Assembly (NCBI GenBank): GCA_945890485.1
Contig: CAMDCN010000006.1
Coordinates: 186,001 to 250,000 of the forward strand
Direction of reading: 5' to 3'
DNA from: Candidatus Sulfopaludibacter sp. SbA3
GTDB lineage: Bacteria > Acidobacteriota > Terriglobia > Bryobacterales > Bryobacteraceae
Length of the DNA: 64,000 bases
Each line of letters starts with the position of its first letter. The stretch's first letter is position 1. The position numbers were made by a program, and so were the translations under genes. Under the pieces are notes generated by a model. The model had not been told where the DNA came from, searched no databases, and was given only the letters and a program-made list of their open reading frames with translations. Of this stretch, positions 26,811 through 36,174 are shown in pieces.

Positions 26811-27848
26811 ATGCGTTTGACGGTTGGCCTTCTTCTGGTGGTGACGATGGCGGTGGGGCAGGAGCGGCCGCGGGCGCGGGAGGTGGGGCTGGTGGTGGGC
26901 ATGCTTCCGACGGGGCCGTTGAACGCCATCACGGATGTGCCGGGCGTGCGGGTAGGCCACACCACGGTAATTCGCGGCGAGACGGTGCGGACGGGCGTGA
27001 CGGCGATTCTGCCGCATGGGGGGAACCTGTTTCAGGAGAAGGTGCCGGGCGCGGTGTATGTGGGGAATGGGTTCGGTAAGTTGATGGGGTCGACGCAGGT
27101 GAACGAGTTGGGCGAGATCGAGTCGCCAATTCTGTTGACTTCCACGCTGAACGTTCCCCGGGTGGCGGACGCGGCGCTTGACTACCTGCTGGGATTGCCG
27201 GGCAATGAGCGGGTGCGGAGCGTGAATGTCTTAGTCGGTGAGACGAACGATGGTGGCTTGAACGATATCCGCGGGCGGCATGTGGGCAAGGCCGAGGTGC
27301 TGGCGGCGATCAACGGGGCGAAGGGCGGGGCGGTGGAAGAAGGCGCGGTGGGGGCAGGGACCGGAACGGTGGCATTCGGCTGGAAGGGCGGAATCGGGAC
27401 GGCGTCAAGGTTGGCAGGAGGATATACCGTGGGCGTGTTAGTGCAGAGTAACTTCGGCGGGGAGTTGCGGCTGGGCGGGCGCGTGGTGCGCCGGAGCGAA
27501 GGCAGCGCCGACGGATCCTGCATGTTAGTGGTGGCGACCAATGCGCCGGTGGATGCCCGGAATCTACGCCGCATGGCGGAGCGGGCGATTTGGGGAATGG
27601 CGCGGACGGGCAGCGCCGGCAGCAACGGCAGCGGCGACTATGCGATCGCGTTTTCTACCGTCCGATCCGCGGCCGCGCTGGTGGGGAATGATGCCATGTC
27701 GCCGTTATTTCTGGCGACGATCGAAGCGGCGGAAGAGGCGATCTATAACTCACTATTGCGGGCGGTGACGGTCACCGGAAATGGGCGTACGGTAGAGGCA
27801 ATTCCCCTGGAATTAGTCCGCAAGTCCCTGCCGGGAAATGTTCAATAA
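26811..27848 (+). CDS. P1 family peptidase (DmpA-type)
   Basis: The protein begins with a signal peptide (RLTVGLLLVVTMAVGQ) and has the DmpA/P1 aminopeptidase-esterase features: NAITDVPGVRVGHTT, GAVYVGNGFGKLMG, LLTSTLNVPRVADA, NVLVGETNDGGLND and the putative autocleavage/nucleophile region GSADGSCMLVVATNAP. These enzymes self-process into two chains and release N-terminal residues. ATG 26811 is preferred to GTG 26805 because it starts the signal peptide cleanly. Confidence 0.85.
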   Translation: MRLTVGLLLVVTMAVGQERPRAREVGLVVGMLPTGPLNAITDVPGVRVGHTTVIRGETVRTGVTAILPHGGNLFQEKVPGAVYVGNGFGKLMGSTQVNELGEIESPILLTSTLNVPRVADAALDYLLGLPGNERVRSVNVLVGETNDGGLNDIRGRHVGKAEVLAAINGAKGGAVEEGAVGAGTGTVAFGWKGGIGTASRLAGGYTVGVLVQSNFGGELRLGGRVVRRSEGSADGSCMLVVATNAPVDARNLRRMAERAIWGMARTGSAGSNGSGDYAIAFSTVRSAAALVGNDAMSPLFLATIEAAEEAIYNSLLRAVTVTGNGRTVEAIPLELVRKSLPGNVQ

Positions 27849-27853
27849 ACAGT

Positions 27854-27882
27854 TTGACCGTTCTGTGTTTTCCCCGTATACT
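27854..27882 (+). promoter_or_regulatory. Sigma70-type promoter of the qhp operon
   Basis: TTGACC (27854-27859), 17-base spacer, TATACT (27877-27882). Predicted transcript start is near 27889, about 90 bases before the qhpA ATG. It is the best promoter match noticed in the window. Confidence 0.8.
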
Positions 27883-27977
27883 CGACTTCAATCGGCCACG
27901 GCGCCCTCCTCCCTGTACCCGCATCATTCCTTGTCTGATCTTCCGATACTCTAGTTGAATTGCTACAGAGAGGATTC

Positions 27978-29705
27978 ATGCGTTTATTGGTGTTTGTTCT
28001 CCTCGCCGTAATGGGGAGCGCACAGCCGCCGGCCGGTGGAGCGCGGCAGGCTGAACCGAAGGAACCTTCCGAACCGGGCATTCCGGTGCAGAGCCAGCTT
28101 GTGAAAGACAAGTGCTCGGGTTGCCATCGGGCCGATGCAAAAGGAAACCTGACGCGCATCTCCTGGGAGAGAACAACGCCGGAGGGCTGGCAACAGATCA
28201 TTAAACGGATGGTCCGGCTGAATGGTCTGGTGCTAAAGCCGGAAGAAGCGCGAGATATTGTCAAGACTTTAAGCGAGACCCATGGCCTGGCGCCGGAAGA
28301 AGCAAAGCCGGTGGCTTGGTATTGGGAGAAACGGTATATCGACGGCGAGACGCACCCGACGGTGGGGATTGGCGATGCCTGTGCATCGTGCCATCCGATG
28401 GCGCAGGCTCTTTCGTGGCGGCGTTCGCGAGAGGAGTGGGACTTGCTGGTCGATATGCATCGCGGATACTTCCCTGTGGTGGAAAACACCTCGTTCCGGC
28501 GGCCTTCCTACCCGGCACAGGGGGGCGGCAGCGGCGGGGCTGCAGCCGGGCCAACCCCAGGCCAATCGGCCAACCCCGCCGCCACCGGTACTCGAGCTGG
28601 ACTGGGACAGATGTTAGGGGCCGTGGATTTCCTGGCCAAGGGAAATCCGCTGCATACCCCTGCCTGGGCGGCCTGGCAAGGATCGCGCAGGGAGCCGAGG
28701 CTGGCGGGTAAGTGGTTAGTTGCCGCTGATCTTGCCGGGAAGGGGCGGTTCGTGGGCGAGATGGTGATTGCGGGCGGCGCCGGCGGCGAGTTCACGACGA
28801 AGACGACGCTAACCTCCCTGAAAACCGGGGAGAAGGTTTCGCGGGAAGGGAAGTCGGTTGTTTATACCGGCTATGCCTGGCGCGGTCGATCGACCGCGGC
28901 TGGCAGGGAAGAGCGTGAGGTGATGTCGTTCTCCGCCGATCAGTTGTCGGCAGAGGGCCGCTGGTTTTGGGGCGGATACAGTGAGTTCGGATACGACGTG
29001 AAGCTAGTGCGCGCGGGCGATGGACCGGTGTTGCTGACGGCCGGGCAGGGCGGACTGAAGATCGGCATGAAGGGTACGGAACTGAAGATTTACGGGGATA
29101 GTCTTCCGGCGGGATTGCAGCCGGCGGATATCAACTTAGGGCGCGGTGTAACGGTATCGCAGATTGTGGCGCAGACGCCGTCGATGCTGACGGTGAAAGT
29201 GGACGTGGCGGCCGATGCGCTGCCGGGGAAGCGGCCGATTGCGATTCGTCGGGCGACGCTGCCGGCAGCGGTCGCGGTGTATGGGTCGGTGGATTTCATT
29301 AAGATTCCGCGGACGTCTCATGCCCGGCTGGGCGGCACGACGCATCCGAAAGGATTCTTCCAATATGAAGCCGTGGCCTGCTCGAATGGCATTGATAGGA
29401 AGCCGAATACGGCGGACGATATCGAGATTGGACCGGTGGCGGCCAATTGGTCGATGGAAGAGTTCGCGGCCAGGATGGGGGATGACGACAAGGAGTTTGT
29501 CGGCTCGCTGTCTGCTGACGGGCTATTTACCCCGAATGCAGAGGGGCCGAACGAGAACCGAAAGTTTGGTTCCAACAACTTTGGCGACGTTTGGGTGGTG
29601 GCGACTTACGACGGTGGTCCGAAGCCGTTGGTGGCCAAGAGCTATCTGGTGGTTTCTATACCGCTGTATGTACGATGGGATCAGCAGCCGGAGGCAGGCC
29701 GATGA
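27978..29705 (+). CDS. qhpA: Quinohemoprotein amine dehydrogenase alpha subunit (di-heme)
   Basis: ATG 27978 follows AGAGAGGA. The 575-residue protein has a signal peptide (LLVFVLLAVMGSAQ) and two c-type heme motifs in its N-terminal domain: CSGCH (Cys46, Cys49, His50) and CASCH (Cys135, Cys138, His139). The remainder is beta-rich, with Ig-like domains typical of the QHNDH alpha subunit. A Gly/Ala/Pro-rich insert near residues 165-195 looks unstructured. The alpha subunit carries electrons from the CTQ cofactor of the gamma subunit to an external c-type carrier. First gene of the operon; overlaps qhpD (ATGA). Confidence 0.92.
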   Translation: MRLLVFVLLAVMGSAQPPAGGARQAEPKEPSEPGIPVQSQLVKDKCSGCHRADAKGNLTRISWERTTPEGWQQIIKRMVRLNGLVLKPEEARDIVKTLSETHGLAPEEAKPVAWYWEKRYIDGETHPTVGIGDACASCHPMAQALSWRRSREEWDLLVDMHRGYFPVVENTSFRRPSYPAQGGGSGGAAAGPTPGQSANPAATGTRAGLGQMLGAVDFLAKGNPLHTPAWAAWQGSRREPRLAGKWLVAADLAGKGRFVGEMVIAGGAGGEFTTKTTLTSLKTGEKVSREGKSVVYTGYAWRGRSTAAGREEREVMSFSADQLSAEGRWFWGGYSEFGYDVKLVRAGDGPVLLTAGQGGLKIGMKGTELKIYGDSLPAGLQPADINLGRGVTVSQIVAQTPSMLTVKVDVAADALPGKRPIAIRRATLPAAVAVYGSVDFIKIPRTSHARLGGTTHPKGFFQYEAVACSNGIDRKPNTADDIEIGPVAANWSMEEFAARMGDDDKEFVGSLSADGLFTPNAEGPNENRKFGSNNFGDVWVVATYDGGPKPLVAKSYLVVSIPLYVRWDQQPEAGR

Positions 29706-31153
29706 GTCCAGTAACCGACGTTTTGTATTCCCAGGCCGAGTTCCGCCGGTTTGCGGCTTCGGGCGAGGAGTTCCTCTACCTGGTTCCGAGTGGCGGCATT
29801 TTCGGGGTGAGTGAGCCGGTGCGTGACGCGCTGGATCTGCTGGCCGCCGGACCGATGGCTGTCGAAGCGTTGTTGGCGGGATTGGTGGCAAAGGGTTATT
29901 CGATGGCCGACGCCGATGGAGTTGTGACCGAACTGCACCATGCGCGGGTGATTCGGGATCAGACAGGCTATGCGGACCCTCCGCAGGAGGCGGTGGAGGA
30001 CTTTCCGCTGCAGTCGCTCGTCTTGAACCTGACCAATCAATGTAACTTGTCGTGCCAGTACTGTTATGAGTACGGGGAAGACAAGGTGGCGACGCCGGAC
30101 GGCAAACCGAAGTTTATGGACGAAGAGGTGGCGCGGGCGTCGGTGGATCATCTGTTCGCTTCCGCGCAGGGGCGGCGGGCCGTGCATATTACATTCTTCG
30201 GCGGCGAGACGCTGATGAATTTTCCGCTGCTGCGGTGGGTGGTGGAGTACGGTAAATCAAAGGCGCGAGAAACAGGACAGTATCTGGATTTCTCGCTGAC
30301 GACGAATGGGACGCTGCTCTCGGAGCAGGTGATTGAGTTCCTGGCCGATAACGACATTGGCGTGACGGTGTCGATGGATGGGGCCAAGGAGTCACACGAC
30401 GCGTTGCGCGTATTCGCGAACGGAAAGGGCAGCTACGACATTGTGGCGCCGAAGGTGAAGGCGCTGATTGCGCGGCACAAGAGCAGGCCGATTGCGGCGC
30501 GGGTGACCATGACGCAGCAGGTGACCGACGTCAAAGCGATCTTCCATCATTTGCGGCACGAGTTGGGCTTTGCCGAAGTGGGATTTGCGCCGGTGACGGC
30601 GGCGCCGGACCGGCTCTACACGATTCAGACCAAGAAGATGGATTCCGTGCTCGATCAGTTCCGAGAGTTGGCCTATGAGTATCGGGACTATGCCGTGCAG
30701 GGCAAGGCGCACGGATTCTCAAATGTCTCTGACACGTTGGCTGAGTTACACGCGGGGATCAATAAGTCGCATCCGTGCGGAGCCGGCTTAGGGTTAGTGG
30801 GCGTGGGGCCGAGCGGCGACATCGCGCCGTGCCACCGCTTCGTGGACTCCGATGAACATGCGCTGGGCAATGTGCTCGATGGCGGCATGGACAAAGGGAA
30901 ACAGAAGGAATTCTTGGCTAAGGGGCATATCGGCGCGAAATACGATTGCCACTCGTGTTGGGCGCGTCCGCTGTGCGCGGGCGGATGCCATCACGAAGCG
31001 TTCGTGCGCTACGGCGACACCGGCCACCCGAATTTGCATTTTTGCGATTGGATCCGCGACTGGACCGGCATCTGTCTAGAGATCTATGGAGACATCGCCG
31101 TGCAGAATCCGGCGTTTCTCGACGCGTTTGAAAAACGGAAGGCACTCCAATGA
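29702..31153 (+). CDS. qhpD: Radical SAM/SPASM thioether-forming maturase QhpD
   Basis: The 483-residue protein has the radical SAM cluster motif CNLSCQYC (Cys114, Cys118, Cys121), the glycine-rich SAM segment TFFGGETLMN, and a C-terminal SPASM region rich in cysteines (HPCGAG, APCHRF, YDCHSCWARPLCAGGCHHEA). The N-terminal 95 residues may hold a peptide-recognition element. In QHNDH systems this enzyme forms the three Cys-to-Asp/Glu thioether cross-links of the gamma subunit. It sits directly before its substrate gene and overlaps it (ATGA). Confidence 0.93.
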   Translation: MSPVTDVLYSQAEFRRFAASGEEFLYLVPSGGIFGVSEPVRDALDLLAAGPMAVEALLAGLVAKGYSMADADGVVTELHHARVIRDQTGYADPPQEAVEDFPLQSLVLNLTNQCNLSCQYCYEYGEDKVATPDGKPKFMDEEVARASVDHLFASAQGRRAVHITFFGGETLMNFPLLRWVVEYGKSKARETGQYLDFSLTTNGTLLSEQVIEFLADNDIGVTVSMDGAKESHDALRVFANGKGSYDIVAPKVKALIARHKSRPIAARVTMTQQVTDVKAIFHHLRHELGFAEVGFAPVTAAPDRLYTIQTKKMDSVLDQFRELAYEYRDYAVQGKAHGFSNVSDTLAELHAGINKSHPCGAGLGLVGVGPSGDIAPCHRFVDSDEHALGNVLDGGMDKGKQKEFLAKGHIGAKYDCHSCWARPLCAGGCHHEAFVRYGDTGHPNLHFCDWIRDWTGICLEIYGDIAVQNPAFLDAFEKRKALQ

Positions 31154-31497
31154 AACACCTGAAAGCGGTGAATAAGAAGGCGCGGCGCATTGAAGAGTAT
31201 GTCGCTTCTGCCTATGGGGATATCTATGGGCAGCAGGAGCGGGGCGGATCACGTCCGGCCCCGCGGCCGCACTACCCGATTGGCTGCTCGGTAGTATTTT
31301 CACCGGGGTGGGAGGTGGACTCCGCCGGCGGGACGGCGGGGCTGTGCCAACCGGCGGAGCGCGATCTTTACGATTGCTACATCACCTGCTACTGGCCAGC
31401 CCAGGTACCGGACCACTACAACAATTATCCGGACTGGACTTCGAAATGCGCGAGCGCAACGAAGGATTGGCGGGATATTGATCTGGTTTTTCCATAG
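31150..31497 (+). CDS. qhpC: Quinohemoprotein amine dehydrogenase gamma subunit precursor
   Basis: The 115-residue precursor has a basic leader of about 39 residues and a mature part closely matching the Paracoccus gamma subunit. With a constant offset of 39, every key residue is kept: Cys46-Glu55, Cys66-Asp72 and Cys80-Asp88 for the three thioether cross-links, and Cys76 with Trp82 for the cysteine tryptophylquinone (CTQ). The motifs SPGWEVD, LCQPAERDLY and WPAQV are clear. Cys100 is extra. The leader is expected to be removed by the subtilisin-like protease QhpE. Confidence 0.95.
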   Translation: MKHLKAVNKKARRIEEYVASAYGDIYGQQERGGSRPAPRPHYPIGCSVVFSPGWEVDSAGGTAGLCQPAERDLYDCYITCYWPAQVPDHYNNYPDWTSKCASATKDWRDIDLVFP

Positions 31498-31512
31498 CGC
31501 GGAGCGGAGACA

Positions 31513-32610
31513 ATGAGAGCACTCTACTGGGCTTTTCTCATGGCCGCGGCCACGTGGGCGGCTGATCCGACGTTGGTATACGTGGGGACTTGGCCGAAGA
31601 CGCTCGCCGTGATGGACGAAGCTTCCGGCAAAGTGATCGACCGGATCCCGTTGCAGACCGATGTGGCGCGGACTCTGCTGCCGACGGCGGACAAGAAGAA
31701 GTTGATCGTAATCACGGTGAAAGACGCTGGGATTGAGACGATCGACCTGGCGACGCGGAAAGTGGTGGACTCGTTCCGGCTTGGATCGGCGAGTAAACGC
31801 GTCCGCATCCAGGGCGCCGTGATGGACCCGGCGGGGAAGTTGCTGTATCTGACGACGAGCACGGCGAACCGGCTGGTGGATCGGTTTGAGATTGAGATGC
31901 CGAAGTTCGCTGTTGTGGACTTGGTGGAAAAGAAGATCGTGAAGACGGTGGAGTTGCCCAAGCAGGTGGCGCCGAACGCGGAAGGTGGCGGGCGCCGCGG
32001 GGGCGGCTTGCGGATTTCGCCCGACGGCAAGTTCCTTTGGTTCTTCCGCGAGAACATCTACATTGTCGATACGACGGACTTCAAAGTGGTGGAGACGATT
32101 CCGCTGGAGAAGCCGGATTCGTTCGATATGACGGGTATTTCGCTGAACGGGCAGGACGATCCGAACGAGGCGCCGGGGAAGATGACGGCCCTGTTCTCTT
32201 CGGAGGATCCGGTGGTGCATCGGCGGATCTTCGGCGTGGCGGAGATTGACCTGACGACGCGGAAGATCCAGTTCAGCCCGATTGGTCCCGGCGTGCCGGG
32301 GGGCGACGGGAGCCTGCGGCTTTCGCCGGACCGGAAGTTTGCCTATGGTTTCACGATTGAGGGCGCGCAGGGCGACCGGCACTGCGAGTTCTTCGTGATC
32401 GACATGGTGTCAAAGAAAGTGGTGAACCGGGGACCATTCCCGGGGCGGACGCGGTTCAGCACCGGGCTGACCAGCGACGGGAAGTACATCATCGTCTATG
32501 GGGCGGGCCACACGATGGAACTCTACGACGTGAAGACGCTGCAGTTGGCGAAGGACATCGACATGGATGCCGACATGACGACGCCGTTGCTGGCGATTGT
32601 GCCGCGCTAG
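31513..32610 (+). CDS. qhpB: Quinohemoprotein amine dehydrogenase beta subunit (beta-propeller)
   Basis: The 365-residue protein has a signal peptide (LYWAFLMAAATWAAD) and repeated YVTN-like blades (LVYVGTWPKTLAVMDEASG, GKLLYLTTSTANRLV, SPDGKFLWFFRENIYIVD, SPDRKFAYGFTI). This fits the seven-bladed propeller beta subunit that holds the gamma subunit near the active site. GGAG precedes the ATG. A short glycine/arginine-rich loop (EGGGRRGGGL) is unusual. Confidence 0.9.
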   Translation: MRALYWAFLMAAATWAADPTLVYVGTWPKTLAVMDEASGKVIDRIPLQTDVARTLLPTADKKKLIVITVKDAGIETIDLATRKVVDSFRLGSASKRVRIQGAVMDPAGKLLYLTTSTANRLVDRFEIEMPKFAVVDLVEKKIVKTVELPKQVAPNAEGGGRRGGGLRISPDGKFLWFFRENIYIVDTTDFKVVETIPLEKPDSFDMTGISLNGQDDPNEAPGKMTALFSSEDPVVHRRIFGVAEIDLTTRKIQFSPIGPGVPGGDGSLRLSPDRKFAYGFTIEGAQGDRHCEFFVIDMVSKKVVNRGPFPGRTRFSTGLTSDGKYIIVYGAGHTMELYDVKTLQLAKDIDMDADMTTPLLAIVPR

Positions 32611-32613
32611 GCC

Positions 32614-33516
32614 ATGGAAGTGACGTTGCAGGTTGGGTGCGCGGGGGAGGCGAACGCTTCGTTGGCCGAAGCCCTGGATTGGGAAACGAGTGGCAAGTTG
32701 CGGCCTTTGCTGGATGCCTTGGCGCCGCTGCTTCAGGACTTGGAGCCGTCGCGGACCAGCTACGGGGCTGAGTTCTGCGAGCACCTGTTGCCGTCGCCGG
32801 AGGCGTTGCGTGCGGTGCGGGAGGCTTGCGCGCGGCCATTTACGCTTCTGACGCCGTATGTGGGGGATAGCGGTTTGGCGATGTTGCGGGCTCTGTTTCC
32901 CGTGCTGCGGGCGGGCGATGAGGTGATCTTCAGCGACTGGGGCGTTCTGAATGTATTGCACCGGGAGTTCCCGGAATTGGTGCCGGTGCAAGGGCGGCTG
33001 CTGAATAAGAGCCTGCGGGATCCGCGCGTGATGGGGCTGTATGCGGAGGCCGGTCCGGGGCCGACGTTGACGGTGTTGCAGGGATCGAATCTGGACAACC
33101 GGGCTTACACGGCGATGCTGCGGCGGTTTGGCGTGAAGCGGGCGGAGATTGACGGGCTGCCGCAGGGGAACGACTTGGCGACGGCGTCGATGGAACTGAC
33201 GGCGTGTTTGCCTTATGGGTTCATCAGTACGGCGCGGGTGTGTCAGGCGGCGGGGTTGGGCTACCGCAAAGGAGAGAAGTTCCAACCGGCAGCGCCGTGC
33301 AAGCAGGAGTGCCAGACCTTCCTGTTGGAGCATGCCTACACGAATTCTCCATTTGAAAACCGGGATCAGAAGTTCTGGTTGAAAGGGAATTCGTATTTCT
33401 ACTTCCACACGCCGGAGATTGTGAAGGCGCTGTTGCGGGCGGCTCGCGAAGGGGCCTTGGCGCGGCTGCATTTGCAGACGCGGCTGCCGATGTTGGCGAA
33501 CGGGTTGGCCGCATGA
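32614..33516 (+). CDS. U32 family protein, UbiV-like iron-sulfur partner, in the qhp operon
   Basis: The 300-residue protein resembles the shorter member of the U32 family pairs. Its cysteines fit the UbiV [4Fe-4S] pattern: Cys55 in SYGAEFCEHLL (UbiV has Cys39 in a GExVC-type motif), then Cys210 (ISTARVC), Cys229 and Cys233 (APCKQEC), compared with UbiV Cys180, Cys193 and Cys197. No signal peptide, so cytoplasmic. It starts 3 bases after the qhpB stop and overlaps the larger U32 gene (ATGA). No protease residues are seen. It probably forms a heterodimer that hydroxylates an aromatic ring without O2; the link to CTQ formation is inferred from position. Confidence 0.75.
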   Translation: MEVTLQVGCAGEANASLAEALDWETSGKLRPLLDALAPLLQDLEPSRTSYGAEFCEHLLPSPEALRAVREACARPFTLLTPYVGDSGLAMLRALFPVLRAGDEVIFSDWGVLNVLHREFPELVPVQGRLLNKSLRDPRVMGLYAEAGPGPTLTVLQGSNLDNRAYTAMLRRFGVKRAEIDGLPQGNDLATASMELTACLPYGFISTARVCQAAGLGYRKGEKFQPAAPCKQECQTFLLEHAYTNSPFENRDQKFWLKGNSYFYFHTPEIVKALLRAAREGALARLHLQTRLPMLANGLAA

Positions 33517-34523
33517 AGATTCTGGCGCCCATCCGCGAGATCGACGAGCTGGAGATGCTGCATGCGGCGGGGGCCGAGGAGCTGTTCTGTGGCTTCGTGC
33601 CGAAGGATTGGATGGATCGATATCAGGGCGCGGTCTGGCTGAACCGGCGCTCGACCAAGGGATCGTCGCTCGAAACGCTGGGCGATATGCGCGCCTTGGC
33701 CGATGCGGCGCACGCGAAAGGGTTGCCGATTTTCGTTACGTTCAACGCTCCCTACTACACGGCGGAACAGACCGACCTCGTGATGGAGCTGGCGCAGCGG
33801 TTGAGTGAAGAGTGCGGCGTGGACGCGTTCATCGTGAGCGATGTGAACCTGATGCTGCGGCTGAGCGAGGCGCGGCTCCATGCGGGCACGCACGTGAGCT
33901 CCGTGGCCGCCACGCTGAATCTGGAGGCGATTCGGTTCCTCTTGAACTTCGGCCCCAGCCGGGTGATCTTGCCGCGGTCGGTGACGTTGGCGGAGATCGC
34001 GAGCATCAAGAAAGGCGTCGGGAATTCGTGCGAGATTGAAGTGTTTATGTTGAACGACGGGTGCGCGTTTGAAGAAGGGTTTTGCGCGACGACGCATCAC
34101 CATTCCGTGGGCGCGTTCTGCACGAGCCTTTCGGGGATGCAGACGGACTTCGAGTGGCACGGACGATACTTTTCCGTGCGACGTCATGCCTGGTTGCGGA
34201 GGAATCTCGAGGACTACCGGGAGTGGGTTTGGTATCTGAACGGCAACGGCTGCGGGGCGACGGCAAAGGGCTTGCCGTACGGGCCTTGCGGACTTTGTGC
34301 AGTGCCGGATCTGCTCAAGAGCGGCGTCGATTCGTTGAAGATTGTGGGCCGGGAGGCGTCGCCGCTGAAGAAGCTGGCGAGTGTGAAGATGGTGGCGGAT
34401 ATCGTGCATCGAGCGCGGCACGGCGTGCCGAAACCCGTGGTGATTGAACGGGCGATCAGCTTGCGGAAAGCGCCGGAGCACTGCCATTCCGGCTACATGT
34501 GCTATTACAAGGTCGATGCCTGA
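33513..34523 (+). CDS. U32 family protein, UbiU-like iron-sulfur hydroxylase subunit, in the qhp operon
   Basis: The 336-residue protein has clear U32 features: N-terminal strand and GAEELFCGF (UbiU-like GADEVYxG), the His motif LHAGTHVSS, the segment IEVFMLNDGCAFEEGFC with Cys184 and Cys191 (the same spacing as UbiU Cys169 and Cys176), Cys203, YGPCGLC (Cys259, Cys262), and the family signature SLKIVGRE. This supports a [4Fe-4S] cluster. UbiU-UbiV insert hydroxyl groups into ubiquinone precursors with prephenate as oxygen donor. Here the natural target would be the gamma-subunit tryptophan; that is an inference. Overlaps qhpF by 8 bases. Confidence 0.8.
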   Translation: MKILAPIREIDELEMLHAAGAEELFCGFVPKDWMDRYQGAVWLNRRSTKGSSLETLGDMRALADAAHAKGLPIFVTFNAPYYTAEQTDLVMELAQRLSEECGVDAFIVSDVNLMLRLSEARLHAGTHVSSVAATLNLEAIRFLLNFGPSRVILPRSVTLAEIASIKKGVGNSCEIEVFMLNDGCAFEEGFCATTHHHSVGAFCTSLSGMQTDFEWHGRYFSVRRHAWLRRNLEDYREWVWYLNGNGCGATAKGLPYGPCGLCAVPDLLKSGVDSLKIVGREASPLKKLASVKMVADIVHRARHGVPKPVVIERAISLRKAPEHCHSGYMCYYKVDA

Positions 34524-36174
34524 ACAAGCTCCGGTGAGGCTGCGGGAGTACCGGCGGACGCTGCCCTTTCTGCGGCCGTATGCGCTACAGCTGGCGGGCA
34601 TTATCGGCCTGAGTGTGGTGTCCACCGGGGCGGGTTTGCTGGGGCCGCTCGTGAACCAGCAACTCATCGATAAGGGGCTGATTGGCCGCGACCCGAGCGC
34701 GCTGCTGTGGACGGCAGGGGCGATGGCGGGGTTGGCGGTGTTTGGCTTCCTGACCAATGCCTGGTCGAGCTACACGTACGCGAAGATTTCGGCGCGGGTG
34801 CTGTTCTCGATGCGGCTCGAACTCTACCAGCATTTGCAGCAGATTTCTCCGCGGCACCATGCGCGGGCACGGATGGGCGATTTCATCTCACGCCTGAACA
34901 ACGACGTGGCCGAGGTGCAGCGCGTGAGCGCCGATACGATTCTGGCGCTGATGGCGAACGTAGTGTTTCTGGTGGGCGCAGTGGTGCTGATGGTGGGTAT
35001 CAGCCCGCGGCTGTTTCTGCTGAGTATTGTGCTGATGCCAGTGGCGCTGTGGGCATCGCGACGGGCGCAACATAAGCTCGCGGCCCACGTGAAGCGGATG
35101 CGGGAGCGGAGTTCGGCGATCGGCAGCTTTCTGATCGAGTCGCTAACCTGCTTGAGGCTAACAGTGTTAGCCAACGCGCAGCAGCGGGAAGTGGAACGGT
35201 TTGGCAAGCACAACCAGAGCTTCGTCGACGCGATGCTGGCGATGCAGATGACGAGCCTGTGGGCCGGGGCCATCCCGACGACAGCCGTCACGGTCTCGAC
35301 GGCAGCCGTATTTCTAGCCGGCGGGTGGGAGGTGCTTGCCGAGACGATGACGTTGGGAACGCTGGTGGCCTTTCTTGCCTATCATGGGCGGCTGCTTTCG
35401 CCGGTGCAGAATCTGATGTCGCTGTATGGGTCGCTCGTCACCGGAGCGGTCTCGCTTCGCCGAATGTTTGAACTGCTCGAGATTCCGGTTGAAGTGAGGG
35501 ATCCGGTGGATCCCGTGGCGGTGAACGAGTGGCGGGGCGAGCTGACCGTGGATGCCGTCACCTTCGGCTACAACGCGCCTGTGCTGCGAGGTGCTTCGAT
35601 GCAACTTGAAGCGGGCAAGACCTACGTGCTGACGGGGGCGAGCGGGGCGGGGAAGTCGACGCTGGTGGACCTGCTCGTCCGGTTGTACGACCCGGCCGAG
35701 GGGACGGTGAGCCTGGATGGCCATGATGTGCGGCGGATTCCGCTGCAGGTATTGCGTCAGCAGATCGCCGTGATTGAGCAGTCGCCGATCCTGTTCCATG
35801 GCACCGTAGGCGAGAACATCGCGTATTCTCGGCCGGATGCTTCGCGGACGGAACTGGAAGATGCTGCCCGGGCGGCGGCATTGGGACTGACGTTGGATAC
35901 TGAGGTGGGCGAGCGGGGCTCAGCGCTGTCGGCGGGGGAGCGGCAACGGGTGGCGATCGCACGGGCCTTGCTGCGGGATCCGCGGGTTCTGATCCTGGAT
36001 GAACCCGTGGCGGCTCTTGATGGCGTGGCTCGCTTGGCGATTCGGCAGACGCTCGAACGGGTGTTGGCCGGGCGGACCGCGTTGATCATCTCGCATGAGC
36101 AGTTCTGGGAGGGCGGCGAGGCGCTGGAGTTGGTGGACGGACAGGTTCGGAAGGTGGCATGTCCGTCGGTGTAG
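34516..36174 (+). CDS. qhpF: ABC exporter for the gamma subunit, QhpF-like
   Basis: This 552-residue half-transporter fuses a six-helix exporter membrane domain (residues 20-300) to an ATPase with Walker A GASGAGKST, signature LSAGERQRVAIARAL, Walker B VLILDEPVAALD and H-loop IISHEQ. In the known system QhpF is needed for gamma-subunit maturation, probably exporting the cross-linked polypeptide to the periplasm. ATG 34516 overlaps the U32 gene; a start further upstream inside that gene is possible but lacks support. Confidence 0.88.
   Translation: MPEQAPVRLREYRRTLPFLRPYALQLAGIIGLSVVSTGAGLLGPLVNQQLIDKGLIGRDPSALLWTAGAMAGLAVFGFLTNAWSSYTYAKISARVLFSMRLELYQHLQQISPRHHARARMGDFISRLNNDVAEVQRVSADTILALMANVVFLVGAVVLMVGISPRLFLLSIVLMPVALWASRRAQHKLAAHVKRMRERSSAIGSFLIESLTCLRLTVLANAQQREVERFGKHNQSFVDAMLAMQMTSLWAGAIPTTAVTVSTAAVFLAGGWEVLAETMTLGTLVAFLAYHGRLLSPVQNLMSLYGSLVTGAVSLRRMFELLEIPVEVRDPVDPVAVNEWRGELTVDAVTFGYNAPVLRGASMQLEAGKTYVLTGASGAGKSTLVDLLVRLYDPAEGTVSLDGHDVRRIPLQVLRQQIAVIEQSPILFHGTVGENIAYSRPDASRTELEDAARAAALGLTLDTEVGERGSALSAGERQRVAIARALLRDPRVLILDEPVAALDGVARLAIRQTLERVLAGRTALIISHEQFWEGGEALELVDGQVRKVACPSV

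Noticed and set aside
32614-34523. Reading the U32 pair as ordinary secreted proteases
   Set aside because: The U32 family name is historical. The visible conserved residues are iron-sulfur cysteines and the KIxGR segment, with no signal peptide or protease triad.
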